A DNA stretch of 64,000 nt. Source: Karstenula rhodostoma CBS 690.94. Taxonomy: Eukaryota > Ascomycota > Dothideomycetes > Pleosporales > Didymosphaeriaceae. The position numbers and the translations under genes were made by a program. This document shows positions 1 through 11,869 of the stretch, piece after piece. Positions within the stretch are counted from its first letter, which is position 1, and each line of letters starts with the position of its first letter. Location: positions 188,758 to 252,757 of the forward strand of contig MU001494.1 in the NCBI GenBank assembly GCA_010093485.1. The letters run 5' to 3'. The notes beneath the pieces were generated by a model. The model did not search any database. It saw nothing but the letters and a program-made list of their open reading frames with translations, and was not told the origin of the DNA.

Positions 1-1
1 A

Positions 2-1204
2 CCGCACTCCCTCCATGGAGCCCACCGCACCAAATGGCGCCCAACCACCCTCCTCCACCGCCACACCAGCATCCTCCTAATGCTGCTCGCACAACTCTGC
101 TCCGCGATCCTAGCTACCATCGGCCGCGTCCTACGCACCGGCCACGGCGATGACTCAAACGAAGGGATGGGCACATCCGAAGTACCTACCCCCATCCCCA
201 TCCCCATCCATCCCAACCCCAAACCCCAAACTAACCCTCCCAAAAAGATCCTCCTCGCAATGAGCCTCACAACCACCCTCCTATCCTGGCCAACAGCCCG
301 CCTCCACTCTGTCCCCTCCCTCCCCCTGGGTCCCCCGTCCGCGCGCCCCCTCCTCGCCCTCCGCAGCATCGCCGGCGCAATCGCCATATGGACCTTCTAC
401 TACACCCTCCGCACCCTCCCCCTCTCCACAGCCTCGATCCTAAACTTCCTCGCCCCGACCCTCGCATCCCTCGTGCTCTCCCTCTTCCCTCCCTCCCCCC
501 ATGCGAACAGCGGGGGCATATCTCCACCCCAAATCGCCGCCGCCCTCGCCTCCCTCACAGGCGCAACCTGCGTCCTGCAGCCGTGGAACCCGTCCCCATC
601 CCCATCCCCCACCAGCACCACAACAGGCACCACCAGCACAACAACAACAAGCAGCTCGCAACTCGCACTCGCCCTCCTCGCCGCCCTCCTCAGCATCGTA
701 GCCAGCGCAACCTCCTACATCACCCTCGCCCACCTATCCCGCACCGTCCACCCCTCCCTCACCCTCGCCCACTTCTCCACCGCCACCCTAACCCTGAGCG
801 CCCTCCTCCTCCTCCTCGCGCACAGGGAACCCCTCCACCTCCCACCCACCCCGCTGCAGTGGGTGCTAGTCCTCGTGCTGGGCGTTTTGGGCTTTGGAAT
901 GCACTGGCTGATGACGGCGAGTCTGGCGCGCGAGGGAGACGCGAAGCGGCCCCTCAATTTCGTCTATACGCAGATTGTGTGGGTCGTGGTCGCGGATAAG
1001 GTCGTGTGGGGTGTGCAGCCCGATGCGTGGAAGTACCTCGGCGGTGCGCTGATTGTTGGGAGTGCCGTGTTTGTGGCGTCGACGCGGGAGGGGCACCAGT
1101 ATGCGCTCGTTGACGGCGACGGGGATGGTGGGGAGGAAGAGGACGAGTTGGAACTTGAGATGGGCAAGGAACGGGCCGAGGTAGCCAAGGATGTTGAGCC
1201 CTGA
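2..1204 (+). CDS. EamA-type drug/metabolite transporter, 5' end cut by the window
   Basis: Integral membrane transporter of the DMT superfamily (EamA repeats, SLC35G-like); substrate unknown. The frame is open to the left edge. The residues before the first in-window ATG (position 80) read as a continuing hydrophobic helix (HTSILLMLLAQLCSAIL), so the true start is probably upstream and the first EamA repeat is incomplete. Alternating hydrophobic segments follow, separated by a Pro/Ser/Thr-rich linker at about residues 165-195 counted from the ATG at 80. The last helix pair ends with WKYLGGALIVGSAVFVAS, the usual end of an EamA repeat. An acidic cytosolic tail precedes the TGA at 1202-1204. 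C-rich codon third positions are strong. The family call is fairly safe, the substrate is not known. Confidence 0.8.
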   Translation, partial: PHSLHGAHRTKWRPTTLLHRHTSILLMLLAQLCSAILATIGRVLRTGHGDDSNEGMGTSEVPTPIPIPIHPNPKPQTNPPKKILLAMSLTTTLLSWPTARLHSVPSLPLGPPSARPLLALRSIAGAIAIWTFYYTLRTLPLSTASILNFLAPTLASLVLSLFPPSPHANSGGISPPQIAAALASLTGATCVLQPWNPSPSPSPTSTTTGTTSTTTTSSSQLALALLAALLSIVASATSYITLAHLSRTVHPSLTLAHFSTATLTLSALLLLLAHREPLHLPPTPLQWVLVLVLGVLGFGMHWLMTASLAREGDAKRPLNFVYTQIVWVVVADKVVWGVQPDAWKYLGGALIVGSAVFVASTREGHQYALVDGDGDGGEEEDELELEMGKERAEVAKDVEP

Positions 1205-1697
1205 CGTGTATTGAAAATACAAGAAGTCGCGAGTTATATATAGAGAATAGTACTGTGGAGCTGGACGTGTGAAAGACATGAGTACGGTATCTGCGAAGTC
1301 AGCGATCACAATCAAGTCACCATACAAAAGGCAGGCTTTGAATAAGTCATGTATTGACGATCCCCAACACCTCATTACAGAGTACCGTCCGTTCCTCCCA
1401 TCCATACCGACCATTCCACATGCCATCCGTTCCTTATGCTCCGACCGGGAAACTCATTCAGTGAGACCCATAGGAAAGATGAAGAGGGAACAGATAGCAA
1501 CGCTAATAAGAGACGAACAAAAGCTTTTAAGAAAATATTGCATGACCTTCAGCATGCAGGTATACGCAAGTGCAATTTGCGGGGAGGTCGTGAGAGGGAA
1601 TCCGGGCATCGACTTCGTAGCACCACAATCATCGTAACGTTCATTGGCGTACGTTCAAGATATCCACCGCGCTGTCTTACTGCTCGCTATACACTGC
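1205..1697. other. Intergenic, convergent 3' ends
   Basis: Lies between the tail of the transporter gene and the tail of the reticulon gene on the opposite strand. I see no conserved coding frame, RNA gene or repeat. It probably holds the two 3' UTRs. Confidence 0.5.
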
Positions 1698-3346
1698 TTA
1701 CAAAGCAGGCTCAGCGACAGGCTTAGGGGCGATGGGCTCCTGTGTGGTGACACCCACGGGCTCGTCCCGCGGTGCGGTGGGGAAATCCTCACGCTTGACC
1801 TCCGGAGAAGAAGAGCGGCCACGGTACTGGTTAATCGTGTCCTGTGCCTTGGCGGTGTATTGCTGAGTCATTCCCTTGAGAGAAGCGGTCGCGTTTCCGG
1901 TAGTTTCAGCGGCAAGGTCACGAAGTTGGTTCGCCTGCTGGTTGGCACTACGTGTCCAGTCAGCTCCGGACTTTGTTTCAATTTCAGGATACAACTCACA
2001 GGTGGTAGCCCTTCTCGAGCTGAGCGTCAATGACCTCCTTGTTCTGGATGTAGATAAGAGGGCCGAGGAACGCAATGTTGGTGGCAATGAGGGCAAGACC
2101 CCAGACCGGCACGAACTTGATCAGGAAGTAGGTAATCAACGAGGCAAAGAAGGTCTGTGAGATGTTAGAAAACCCCTGGGATAGCATATTGGGCATAGAG
2201 CCAGCCGACTACTTACGGCGATAGTGGTGTACACGTTCTCGGCGAACACTATGCGCTGAGACTCGATGACGAAGAAGTTGATGAACTGCTCAATGTCCTC
2301 GGTGAAACGCTCGAGCGAGGCCTTTTGAACGGTGAAGTACTGGCGCGGGCGGAACTGGGAAGTAAAGCCCTTGCCGATGGTCACCTGTCCAGCAAGCTCT
2401 GCGGCGGCCGTGGTACCCAGAGTCACCCACACAGCCTTGAGAAGGTATCGGAAAACGTTGAGGTAGCGGGCGGCGAAGATGAAGAGCACGGCTGCGACGA
2501 AGGAAAGACCGGTCGCGCGAGGATTCCTCCACTAGAGCGGGGCAGTCAGTATCACACCGACTATACTGCAGATGGGGTACTCACGCTAAGAAGGCGGTAG
2601 AACAGGCTGTGGTAGTGGGTCAAGGGCTGGCCAGTAGCGGCGGGCTGGTCGGGCGTGGTGCGGGAGTTGGCAAGGTCCGCAAACTCGTTCTTTGTCGCTG
2701 ATGCCTCAGCCTTCGCTTTCTCTGCCACAGGGCCTAACATCGGTCAGCATTGCATGGACACAGAGAGTCCCTAGGGATCCGTCCGCAGGAAGGTGACGTT
2801 GGAGACCATGTTAGCCCGCATGGGCGGCACATGTTCAAGCGTTCAAATCTCGAACTCAGAGAGCTGCGGGAAGTGGGAATCGTGAGGAGATGTTGGCACT
2901 GTATCGTGAGACCACGTCAGCATCCTCGCGAGAGTCGGGTAGTACCAGCCTAACTTACCTCACCATTGGCAACTGTGTCCTTGAGGTTCTGCGTAGCGGC
3001 GTGGTTGTTGACGGCAGACATGGCGGATGTTGCTGCTGTGAGGTTGTTAGGGAGTGTTGCGGATTGCGTGCGAGGCCACAGTGCGATAAGACTGGTTTTG
3101 TTGGTTAGCTGCAGCTCGGCAAGCCCGGAGGGGTATCGAATTCCAAGATTCGGGCGTGTTACGTACCTTACATTCGAACAGGCTGTTCTTTGCGTTGACG
3201 GCGTGTTCGGACACGGTCGGTCCGCTGGCGGATCCGTTGCCGTATGTCTGCTCGACGTGGCCGTTACCGTTGCCGAAGTTGTTGCTGAAGTTACCCCCCT
3301 CGCTCAGCACGAGCGGGTCGGTGTTCAGATTGTTCGGGGCCGTCAT
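1698..3346 (-). CDS. rtn1: Reticulon-domain protein (Rtn1-like), six exons
   Basis: ER-membrane protein that shapes tubules and stabilises curvature. Exons that give one continuous frame of 371 aa: 3346-3172, 3035-2964, 2733-2585, 2531-2217, 2154-2000 and 1947-1698. Donors are GTAAGG, GTGAGG, GTGAGT, GTAAGT and GTGAGT. The last intron (52 nt) has a clear CTGAC branch site. The N-terminus is Gly/Asn-rich and disordered. The reticulon domain starts near residue 125 with FYRLLSWRNPRATG, followed by two long hydrophobic hairpins (about 139-180 and 245-280). The tail is hydrophilic and helical and contains KREDFPTAP, as in fungal Rtn1. The first exon is the least certain part: an internal Met (MSAVNNHAATQ, exon 2) could be an alternative start. 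Domain architecture and length fit the family. Confidence 0.88.
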
Positions 3347-5982
3347 GGTTCTGGCAGTACTTTCCGTGTCGGCGTGGGGTCTGTTTGTTATGAAAAATCG
3401 ATCAGAGGGCGGAGCTGGTGAAGTTGAGTGGTCTACAGGAGTGAGGGAGCAGGAGGCAGCAGTTTTGTGTGCGAAGGGAGCTCTTGCGCTGCTCGTGTGA
3501 GCTCCTCAAGCTAGGGCCGCAATGACGCAGCTGCTCGTCAAGCACAAACATTTCGCTGGAACCTGCGAGACGGCAGCCCCACCGAAGCCCGCTCACAATT
3601 ATGTCATGACCAACTTGCCAAACGCCATACAGAATGCGCTCAGCGGCGTTGGGCAGTGCGCAAAAGCAGTGCCTGTCTCTCCCTGTTCCCCGTGGGCAGA
3701 GGGGGTTTGCCAGTTTGGCGCTCCGTGCACCTCACCTTAAGCGAAGCATGTGAATATCGCACAGACGTCATCTGCTGGCTGGGTCACGCGAGCAGCCGTG
3801 AATCTGCTGGCAATCGCTACCTATATCAATGGCGGCCGTCCTGGACATTCACGATGAAATCTTTACCAGGGCGTGTGGGTAGTTGCAGGAGGGTTGCTGC
3901 GTGGACAAGGCAATGCTACACAATCCACTAGGCCGAAAAGCAATGCCTTGGTGGGAGAGTTTAGGGCACATCCATCACGCAACAGTCTAGATGCTTCTTT
4001 ATGATAAAATTCTGCATATATGTCCGGGACGGCCATGGTCTCTGGAGAAGGGTACTGAAGAAATTGGACCATTCCATGCTGCCCAAGCTTGTGTCATGTG
4101 AACCAGTCAAGATGCGTGTTTACCTCGTCCAGACAAGCCATCTGTTCTCTCGAGAACCCAGTCGTCAACGTGGATTGTCAAAATGTTGTCGTGAAGACGG
4201 TTGATGCACTCTTCATCGCAAGCCACTCGAGCTGTTGCACATGGAAAGGTGACTGCGTCCGTGTCATCTGCAATGCGGGTAGAGCCGCGGGATCGAACCA
4301 TGGGTTCTCTCCACGTGCGAGCCATGTGGTCGTGAGCGCGGCGAATACTCCTTGAAAGCCATAACGTGACTTTTGCCGTAGGTAGAGAGCGTTGGGCGCC
4401 TATCTGAAGACGTGCCATGGCCATCGCCTATTCAAACACTAGGCATTTCGTTTACTGCAGGGGACAGGGCATATTCTCTGCAAATAGACATCGTGTCCCA
4501 CCAACAGATGAGATACGGGAACTAGGATATTGGCAGGTATTGGCAGGCTCAGCGCGCAACGGGAAGAAGCAGATGATGAAACATGTCTTCCGCATCATCT
4601 GCTGCCTATCGTCGCCCCTTTGCCAAACGACGTTTGATAGCTTTTCGGGTGGAGTAAAGGGTGGGGGAGCTGGAGCTGTGCTGATACCTAATGCACCGAT
4701 CGGCAGCATACGTACCAGGAGCGCGGCTGGGATCGCCGCCAGGACAGGCTCATGACGCAGCACTCGGCGACGGCACTGTCCCGGCTCTGTTCACGATGGG
4801 CGGGGACTTGAAGGTTGCGAGGGATGTGGGAATGCAAATAGAGGACTGCGGCGTCGTGCGGGCTGGGAGGCGCGGGCATGTGGGATGCGTTATCAAAGCC
4901 AAAGGCGGCGGCCAGGAGGGAGTACGCAGTAGCGAGTGTTTCCGGCGCGGTGGGTGGATGGGTGGATGCGTGGATGGGTGGAATCGCTGTCGTGGGGGCG
5001 TGGGCACTGCGAAATGGCGCAAATGCAGGTGGCTGCCTCTGCGCGCGTAGCCGGCTGCATGCGTGATGGCGCGGGCAGGTAGCGACGGCTTGGGATTCAC
5101 ATTCGTGCGTGTTCGTGCCTGGCTAGACGACGTGGTGCGTATCATGTGCGACCAGGAAGCCGAGGGCTGGAGGAGCCGCCAGCTCTGCGAGGGTGCGCAC
5201 ACGGCGAGGCGGTCGGGCGGTCAGGTGGACGGCGAGGGACAAGACAGACAAGACGGTCAAGACCAGGCGGCCACTCAGCTGCTGCGGGACAGTGTTGGCA
5301 CGCCTCCGCCTCCGCGCGCCTTGTCGTGGAGCAAGTAGAGGACGCCCTGGGACGTCGCGAGGTACACCTGATACAGGCTGGCAGCTGTCATGCATCGCGC
5401 CCTGGTGGTGCTGGTGGTGCTGGAGTGCTGGTGACAAGGGGCCCGCTGGCGACACGCGAATCCATCCCCCCCATATCTACACCTACGCCCACCGCCACGC
5501 CTTGTCGACACTCGATAGTGCTGGTCGATATCTTTGTACATTCACCCTTGTTTCGAGTCATTCACCGCGGACGCACCTGCCCACCGGTGCCGCCCCTGCT
5601 TCGGGCGCCGGCCTTATCGCCGCCACGCCTGTTGCTCGCAATCGCCCGACCCGCTTCTTGCTCGCCGCCCGTCCTCTAGTAGCCACCATCGTCCACTCCA
5701 CGCCCGCAGTCCTTCCCGTCTGCACCGGCACCTTTCCTCTCGCTGCCATCCTCCGTCCGCTGTCCTCCAAGCTTCCTTCCGCCAGACGGACCACCAATGC
5801 TGCCAGTTATATTGCACGCCTGCACCCCGAAAACATAACCGCAAGCCACTCAATCCCGCGCCCTCGGTAGCAGACATGGTCAGAGCGCTCTCCGATCAGC
5901 ACCTGCGTACTGCCGTCATAGCATCAACCCGGACATCCTAAGGATCTCTTCGAGCAACTCACCCCTCTGCGGAGGCGGGAGT
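3347..5982. other. Long intergenic region (2.6 kb), no gene supported
   Basis: Separates the divergent reticulon and PTH11-like genes. Several open frames exist, the longest at 5193-5870, but they are Arg/Pro/Ser-rich by composition, overlap one another in all frames and show no domain. A C/T-rich stretch at about 5550-5870 precedes the PTH11-like start and could be its 5' leader. Short TGGA/GGTG iterations lie near 4945-4985. I see no RNA gene. Confidence 0.5.
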
Positions 5983-7689
5983 TTGTTTGCTTCTTCCTCC
6001 GCGACCATGATACTGCCACGTTCACTCTACAACGATGCCCCACCTGAGCGCCGCACACGCATCGCCAACAACCCCACGCTTCTCTACAGCTGGTGGTGCA
6101 CCGTCTTCTCCCTCGTCATCATAGGAACCCGACTTGCTGGCCGCTACATGCGGAACGACCGCCTCTTCCGCGAAGATAAGATCATGGCAGGAAGCATCGT
6201 TCCACTTCTGGCCCGCATGGCTCTCATCCACGTGGTCCTGATCTGGGGCACCAACAATGCCGACACCTCCCAGCTGACAGATCCTCTCAAAATCCAACAC
6301 CGTGAAATCGGCGCGAAACTGGTCATCGCAGCCAGGATCTTCTACACCATGTTGTATGTTCCATGTTTGCTCCTCGCCTACCTGAGCTAATCTGCCCGCA
6401 GCATCTGGATGGCCAAGTTTACTGTCTCTGAGTTCCTGAAGCGAATGACGGAACGATTCTGGAAGAAAGGCTATGAGCTTGGCTTGCGTGGCATCCGCAT
6501 ATTTCTGGTTGCCACATTTGTCGCCGTCTTGATCGCAACTTTGTCAGAGTGCCGCCCTTTCCAGGAAAACTGGCAGGTCGTTCCGGAAGCAAAACCCACC
6601 TGTCGCCAGGGATATGGCCACCTTCTTACCATGGGCACTACCGACATCGTTACCGACCTGCTGCTTGTCCTTTTCCCGATACCAATCATCCTCGGGTCGA
6701 CCATGTCCATCAAACGCAAGCTGCAGTTGGTCGCGCTCTTTTCCATGTCCATCGTTCTCGTCATCATCACTGCAGCCCGCATACCGCTGGTCATCGGGAA
6801 GAGTGGCTTGCAACAGTATCGTACTGTCTGGGCCTCCTCGGAGATCCTCGCGGCGACGGGCGTCTCGAATGCGATTATCCTAGGGTCCTTTCTCCGCGAC
6901 AGGGGAATCAAGAAAACAAAGTACAAGCCTGGATCAGCCACCGATAGCATGGACCGTCGATCTTCGACGCGGCGGACGTTACAGGATTGTGACAGCGACG
7001 AGGACCTTGCTCGATCGCTAGGCTATCGGACAAACCCCGAGCTGATGGACGAAAGAGCAAGCATCGCAAGACCTGCTCAGGTCGTTGATATCAATCTGCT
7101 CAACCCGCGACCCCCACGCGGACCACCACCTCCATTCTCGACGCCCAACTGGCAAGCCAGTAAGATCTCGGAGAAGTCTGACTATAGCGGCGACTCCGAT
7201 CTGAAAGACAGGGACAGCGAGGACCCGATCCCCAGCCCACGTGTAATGGGCGGCAGACGGGTGTCTTTCTTCGATGTAGGAGGGCTTTTGGAAAACGGGC
7301 CGGTCACAGCGCCGTCACCGACAGACTCGGTCGTTGCGCAAGACTTCGCGCCACAGCCGCGGCGGCCGTCAAGAAGCTCACTTGCTCCAAGCGGACGATC
7401 CTACATGCTTGGTCGACGAACATCGCGATTGTCTCAACAATCGGAGGAGTACGAGTTGGGCACACGTTCTGGACCTCAGCTGCAAGACACAGGAAATCTT
7501 TTGGCTGAAAAGGACGAACTAGACGCGCAGACGGAAACCGCTGCCCCATCAAACACCAGAGCACCAACCGCACAATCTACTCGACCACTCCTAGCCCGAG
7601 ACAACCCAACCCCTCTTCTCCGTACCCCGACTGCTACGAGCTACGCCAGCGTACCCAGCTTGCAGGACGCCGGCGGGCTTCTTTCTTAA
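5983..7689 (+). CDS. PTH11-like / rhodopsin-fold integral membrane protein
   Basis: Member of the large fungal family of seven-helix membrane proteins usually annotated 'rhodopsin domain' or PTH11/SAT4-like, thought to be receptor-like; ligand unknown. Two exons, 5983-6353 and 6402-7689, joined by a 48-nt intron (GTATGT, branch GCTAATC, CCGCAG) give 552 aa. Seven hydrophobic segments fill roughly residues 30-305. The conserved loop ECRPFQENW..P..K.TC precedes the later helices, and the core ends SNAIILGSFLRDRG, typical of the family. There is no CFEM domain. About 240 C-terminal residues are polar and Ser/Pro/Arg-rich, a likely cytosolic signalling tail. A downstream in-frame Met (position 6007) is an equally plausible start. 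Confidence 0.85.
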
Positions 7690-8347
7690 CATATGCGTGA
7701 TACCCATGGCTTTGACCAGCCACCTTCCTACTTATGTCTTTCACTCCTCATTCAGCGCGAGATATACCCGGCATCCGTTCACGGCGTTGGACGGCCATGA
7801 TTTATGCTTTACGAACTCTTTCTACCATAATGAGAGGGAATCCTCGGCGGTCTTGGGACCGTATACTGTGGCACTACCCAAGTGTTGGTTTGTTGGTACG
7901 TTGGTACGTTGGTATGTCTGTACCGAGGAGTGCAGTGGTGGCATACGGCGCTCGATGCGCCCGGTTCTTGGAACACTGTACGATATAGCACCTCGCCTTG
8001 CATGACATACGTCAAGCCGGCGCACGTAATGCAGTCTATATTACCATCGCGATCTATGACGTGCCTGTAAAGTGCTCTACATGAGCGTGCATCTGGTTCG
8101 GAGAATTTTCGTGGTGGGTTTGCTGGCAGGGATGGCTCGCTTGGGGGCCGTGCGAGCCGGTGGGCCCCAGGGTTGAGGTCCCTGCGGGCACTATGGGTAC
8201 AGTGGTGTGTTGCTGAACCGCGAACGGCAGGTTTTTCCACGTCGTGGTCTCGATGTTAACACTGGTGTTCATTCAAAATCGGTTGGCTGACCTGGTTGTT
8301 CAAATGCGCTAGCTTCATCGATACAACATCCACCTGCCTACCCTCAC
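7690..8347. other. Intergenic; 3' region and promoter of the JmjC gene
   Basis: No coding frame or RNA gene recognised. A short tandem run of about 9 bp units (GGTACGTT variants) sits near 7893-7915. Confidence 0.5.
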
Positions 8348-9841
8348 GTGCCCACCAGCCCACCACCTGACACTGCATCCATGCTCCCCCTTCACGACAT
8401 CTGCACATCAACCCGGCACCTCCTCACCTCCCCCTCTCCTTTCGAAGACTCTGCCCTCCTCCCCGCCGGCCGCGCAGCCCTCTCCCTCCTCCCCCGTGAT
8501 CCCCAAACATGCCTGCGCCTCGCCTACCAGCAGCTGCACGCCGTGCCGTATCGCGAGGTGAAGGCGTGCTGGCGGCGGCTGTACGTTGATGCTGCGCTGT
8601 GGGTGGTTGTTCACATTGTCGAAGAAGCAGCTGGAGAGGAGAAGGGAGACGAGTGGATCAGTAAGGTCGTCGAGGCCCTGGACATGGCGTTGATTCTGAC
8701 GGGGGCGGAAGGGAGGGAAGACGTCGTGGGGGCGTGGTTTGAAGTGTTGGAGGGGTGTGTAGATGGAGGCGCGGAAAACGACGCGGAAAGGCCGAGCAAG
8801 AGGCGGAAAGTCGATGATGATGATGAGCTTCCACTTTCCTTCCCGACCACCATGGAACGGACGCCGAAGCTCAAGTTCCCCATCCCGCGGTCGCGAGAGC
8901 CAAGTCTCTCCGCGTTCGAAGCAAAGGTCGCGCACCCGGAGACGCAAACACCGCTCCTCATCGAGGGCGCGATACAGCACTGGCCCGCATTCGAAGCAGA
9001 CCGCGCGTGGAAGAACCCACACTCTCTAATGCGCAAGACGCTCGGCGGACGGCGGCTGGTTCCAGTTGAGATAGGCCGCAGCTACACGGATGCAGGCTGG
9101 GCGCAGAAAATCCTCACCTTCCGGGCGTTCATGGAGGAGTACATGCTCGAGCACGATAGTCCACCCTCACCCCAACCCGCCTCCCCCATAGGCAAAAAGG
9201 ACGAGGGATCACCCCCCACACCGCAAAAGAAGCAAAAGCAAAAAGGCTACCTCGCCCAACACGACCTCTTCGCCCAAATCCCCTCCCTCCGCGCCGACAT
9301 CGCCATCCCAGACTACTGCTACACCTCCCCTGCCGCCGCGCCCTCCCCCACCAACTTAAACCCCACCAACATCCCCCCTGCCCCACCCCTCGACACCCCC
9401 CTGCTAAACGCCTGGTTCGGCCCCGCAAACACTATCTCCCCGCTCCACACGGACCCCTACCACAACATCCTCGCGCAGGTCGTAGGCTACAAATACGTAC
9501 GCCTGTATGCGCCGAGGGAGACGCCGCGTATGTATCCGCGCGGCGTCGGGGGTGATGGCGTCGATATGGGGAACACGAGTTGTGTGGATTTGGAGGGGGC
9601 GATGGGGGTCTGGGGGGAGATTTCTTGTTGGGGAGAGGGTGGGGGCGGGGCGGACGGGCGGGAAAATAGTGGTGAAGAAAAAGACAAGCAAGGGATAGCA
9701 GCTCTCTACCCCGACTTCCAAACCGCACGCTACGTGGAAGGCGTGCTGGGGCCTGGGGAATGCCTGTACGTGCCGCTGGGGTGGTGGCATTACGTGCGGA
9801 GTTTGACGCCGAGTTTTAGTGTTAGTTTTTGGTGGGATTGA
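8348..9841 (+). CDS. JmjC-domain protein (KDM8/JMJD5-like dioxygenase)
   Basis: Predicted Fe(II)/2-oxoglutarate dioxygenase of the JMJD5/KDM8 type, a protein hydroxylase or demethylase. Single exon, 497 aa. An N-terminal helical region (to about residue 155) is followed by the JmjC fold from about residue 185 (PLLIEGAIQHWPAF). The Fe ligands are visible: HTD at about residues 367-369 inside NTISPLHTDPYHNILAQV, and the second His in PLGWWHYVRSL at about 481. The protein ends shortly after with SFSVSFWWD, the usual end of this family. A Gly/acidic insertion (about residues 395-445) lies between the two metal-ligand strands, and a Lys/Gln-rich loop lies at about 285-305. Substrate cannot be inferred. 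Confidence 0.88.
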   Translation: MPTSPPPDTASMLPLHDICTSTRHLLTSPSPFEDSALLPAGRAALSLLPRDPQTCLRLAYQQLHAVPYREVKACWRRLYVDAALWVVVHIVEEAAGEEKGDEWISKVVEALDMALILTGAEGREDVVGAWFEVLEGCVDGGAENDAERPSKRRKVDDDDELPLSFPTTMERTPKLKFPIPRSREPSLSAFEAKVAHPETQTPLLIEGAIQHWPAFEADRAWKNPHSLMRKTLGGRRLVPVEIGRSYTDAGWAQKILTFRAFMEEYMLEHDSPPSPQPASPIGKKDEGSPPTPQKKQKQKGYLAQHDLFAQIPSLRADIAIPDYCYTSPAAAPSPTNLNPTNIPPAPPLDTPLLNAWFGPANTISPLHTDPYHNILAQVVGYKYVRLYAPRETPRMYPRGVGGDGVDMGNTSCVDLEGAMGVWGEISCWGEGGGGADGRENSGEEKDKQGIAALYPDFQTARYVEGVLGPGECLYVPLGWWHYVRSLTPSFSVSFWWD

Positions 9842-11869
9842 TTGGTCGTGCTGTGGGGGTGGACGGGGGCTGGGCTGGACTGTACTTGTCGAACCAACCT
9901 ATCTGGACGCGGTGGGTGGGCGTCTCCAACACTACTAGATATAAACACCGAAACTTGCTAGTGAGGAGTTACTATGGCAAACTATCAACCCCGCTCAGAC
10001 AAAAAAGCTGTGCGCGCTACTTTCCTTCATCCATCCCCTCCATAACCACCCAAGCAAACCCAAAAACGCCAAACCCCTATCCAACCTAAAAACCCAAGCC
10101 ACCACGCCGATGGACGCTGTTGTCGTGGAAACTACAAAACCTTTAATCCCACATAAAGACATCAACCCTTTACTATAATTCCTCTGCGCCCCTTTCCCTT
10201 TTCGCCTTCGCACACGCAGTGTTATTACCAGTATCTTAAGAATTGCCTCAAACGTCCTAGGAAACCTGCTTTTAGGGTTTCGAACCCCGGTGCATCCAAG
10301 AAAAAAAAGAAAGAAAAGGTGGAGTTAATTTAATGGATGGATGGATGGATGGTGATGTCTTTCTTGCGTGTTGTAGATGAGGCGTGGAAAAGGAGTGGGC
10401 TGCTGGGAGGGAGGAGGAAGGTTATTGTACAGGGTGGCTTGTCGTAGAGGGGTAGGTATCGGGCAGTGGAGATGGATTGAATAGTTTGGGGGGCGTGCTG
10501 GTCAGTTGGTTTTGGAGTATGAGGATGAGGATTTGGATGGTAGGTGGGCTTGGTCTGCGTGTGGACGGTTAGATGAGTGGGGAATGAGTGGGGAATGAGT
10601 GGGGAATGTGTAGGGGGGAAGTGTACGGCGGGTTTCGAGGGGATATTTGAAGGGCTGGAGCGTGGTAAGGGGTTAAGGTCGGCGGTGGGTTTTTGAGCCG
10701 AGGACTGTGTAGGGTGGGTGGTCTGGGTAGTGTTGGCGGGCGAGTTCGCGTTGATCGTTCAGGAGTTACTCGATATCAACGTTTCCTCCCAAGGCGATAG
10801 CGCGATTACGGGCATATATATATTTATCCGTATAGACGACGGGTACAACGCATAGGGGTTGCCGTATCACATTGTCGTATATCCTCGTACGGGGCTCTGT
10901 ATCTCGGCTTGAAGATATGGAGACTTGTATATCCGAGTCGTACGTCCGTAGAGGTGGAGTGTTATTCAGCGCAAAGAGCTGATAATCTGTCCAAGCCGCG
11001 TACATATCCCGTCTGGCAGATCTTGAACGGTCTCGATAAAGACACGGACACTTCGTCGCATTGGTCGGGTAACGGTTTCTCGTGATGGTGTAAAATATTA
11101 GGACGCACGAGTGTGCCATGGGTTTGATGTGAAAATCATCGTATGTGATAGACTGATACGGGTCTTGTCGTGAAGGTCATGGTCTTGAGGCTCCAGTGAA
11201 TCTTTTTGGAGAAGGAGTGTATTTGGATCGAGCGGGCTGGTTTAGATGTATGGTAAATTCAAAGAGCAGGCGAAGGTAAATACCAGGCAAAGGGAAGCAC
11301 CAGGCGAAGTTGCATACTTCGAGGCCTCGCGTGCGCAGCTATTTGTGCCACATACCACGATATAGATATCCGCACCGCTGCCAACAAAGAAGAAGTTTGC
11401 GGCTAGATGTTGTCATTGAATTACTTTGTTGATCTAACACCCAAAATCTAATAGTTAGGGAGCGAGCGTTGCACGCGAACTGAGAAAGCCATGCGGTACC
11501 ACCGACCACAATGTCTCGTTCGATGCGTGGGCCCGCAACTACTACCCGACAAGAACTCCAGAGTAACCAGGAAAGAAAATCGAACTCAACCCAATGCCGA
11601 GACACAAAATTATCGGACTAATCCATGCATACAGCAACAATTCAATTGAAGACCATGTTCCATGTCCCAAGCTGGACCAGATGTGGGCTGTTAACCAACA
11701 AGGAATCAATTCATCATGTCAATGGCTCAAGAGTGCAAAGATCTGTCAATTTTTAGAGTAATGGTAGCTGTTCGATTGACCAGTGGAACTACCGTCCAGC
11801 TATAGAGGCCTTAATTCTGAGAACTTTTTTGTCTCTACTATATTTTGTAATCGACACGAGCATATATTT
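9842..11869. other. Intergenic 2 kb with simple repeats
   Basis: Between convergent JmjC and GH16 genes. Contains a (GGAT)n run at about 10333-10352 and three 11-bp copies of GAGTGGGGAAT at 10575-10607. A 117-codon minus frame at 10766-11119 has no recognisable domain and is not called. Otherwise I see nothing. Confidence 0.5.

Noticed and set aside
5193..5870. 225-codon frame and several overlapping frames before the PTH11-like gene.
   Set aside because: Arg/Pro/Ser-rich, overlapping in all phases, no domain; typical of C/T-rich leader sequence.
10766..11119. 117-codon minus frame between the JmjC and GH16 genes.
   Set aside because: No domain, no signal peptide, ordinary composition for chance; no supporting splice or promoter signal.
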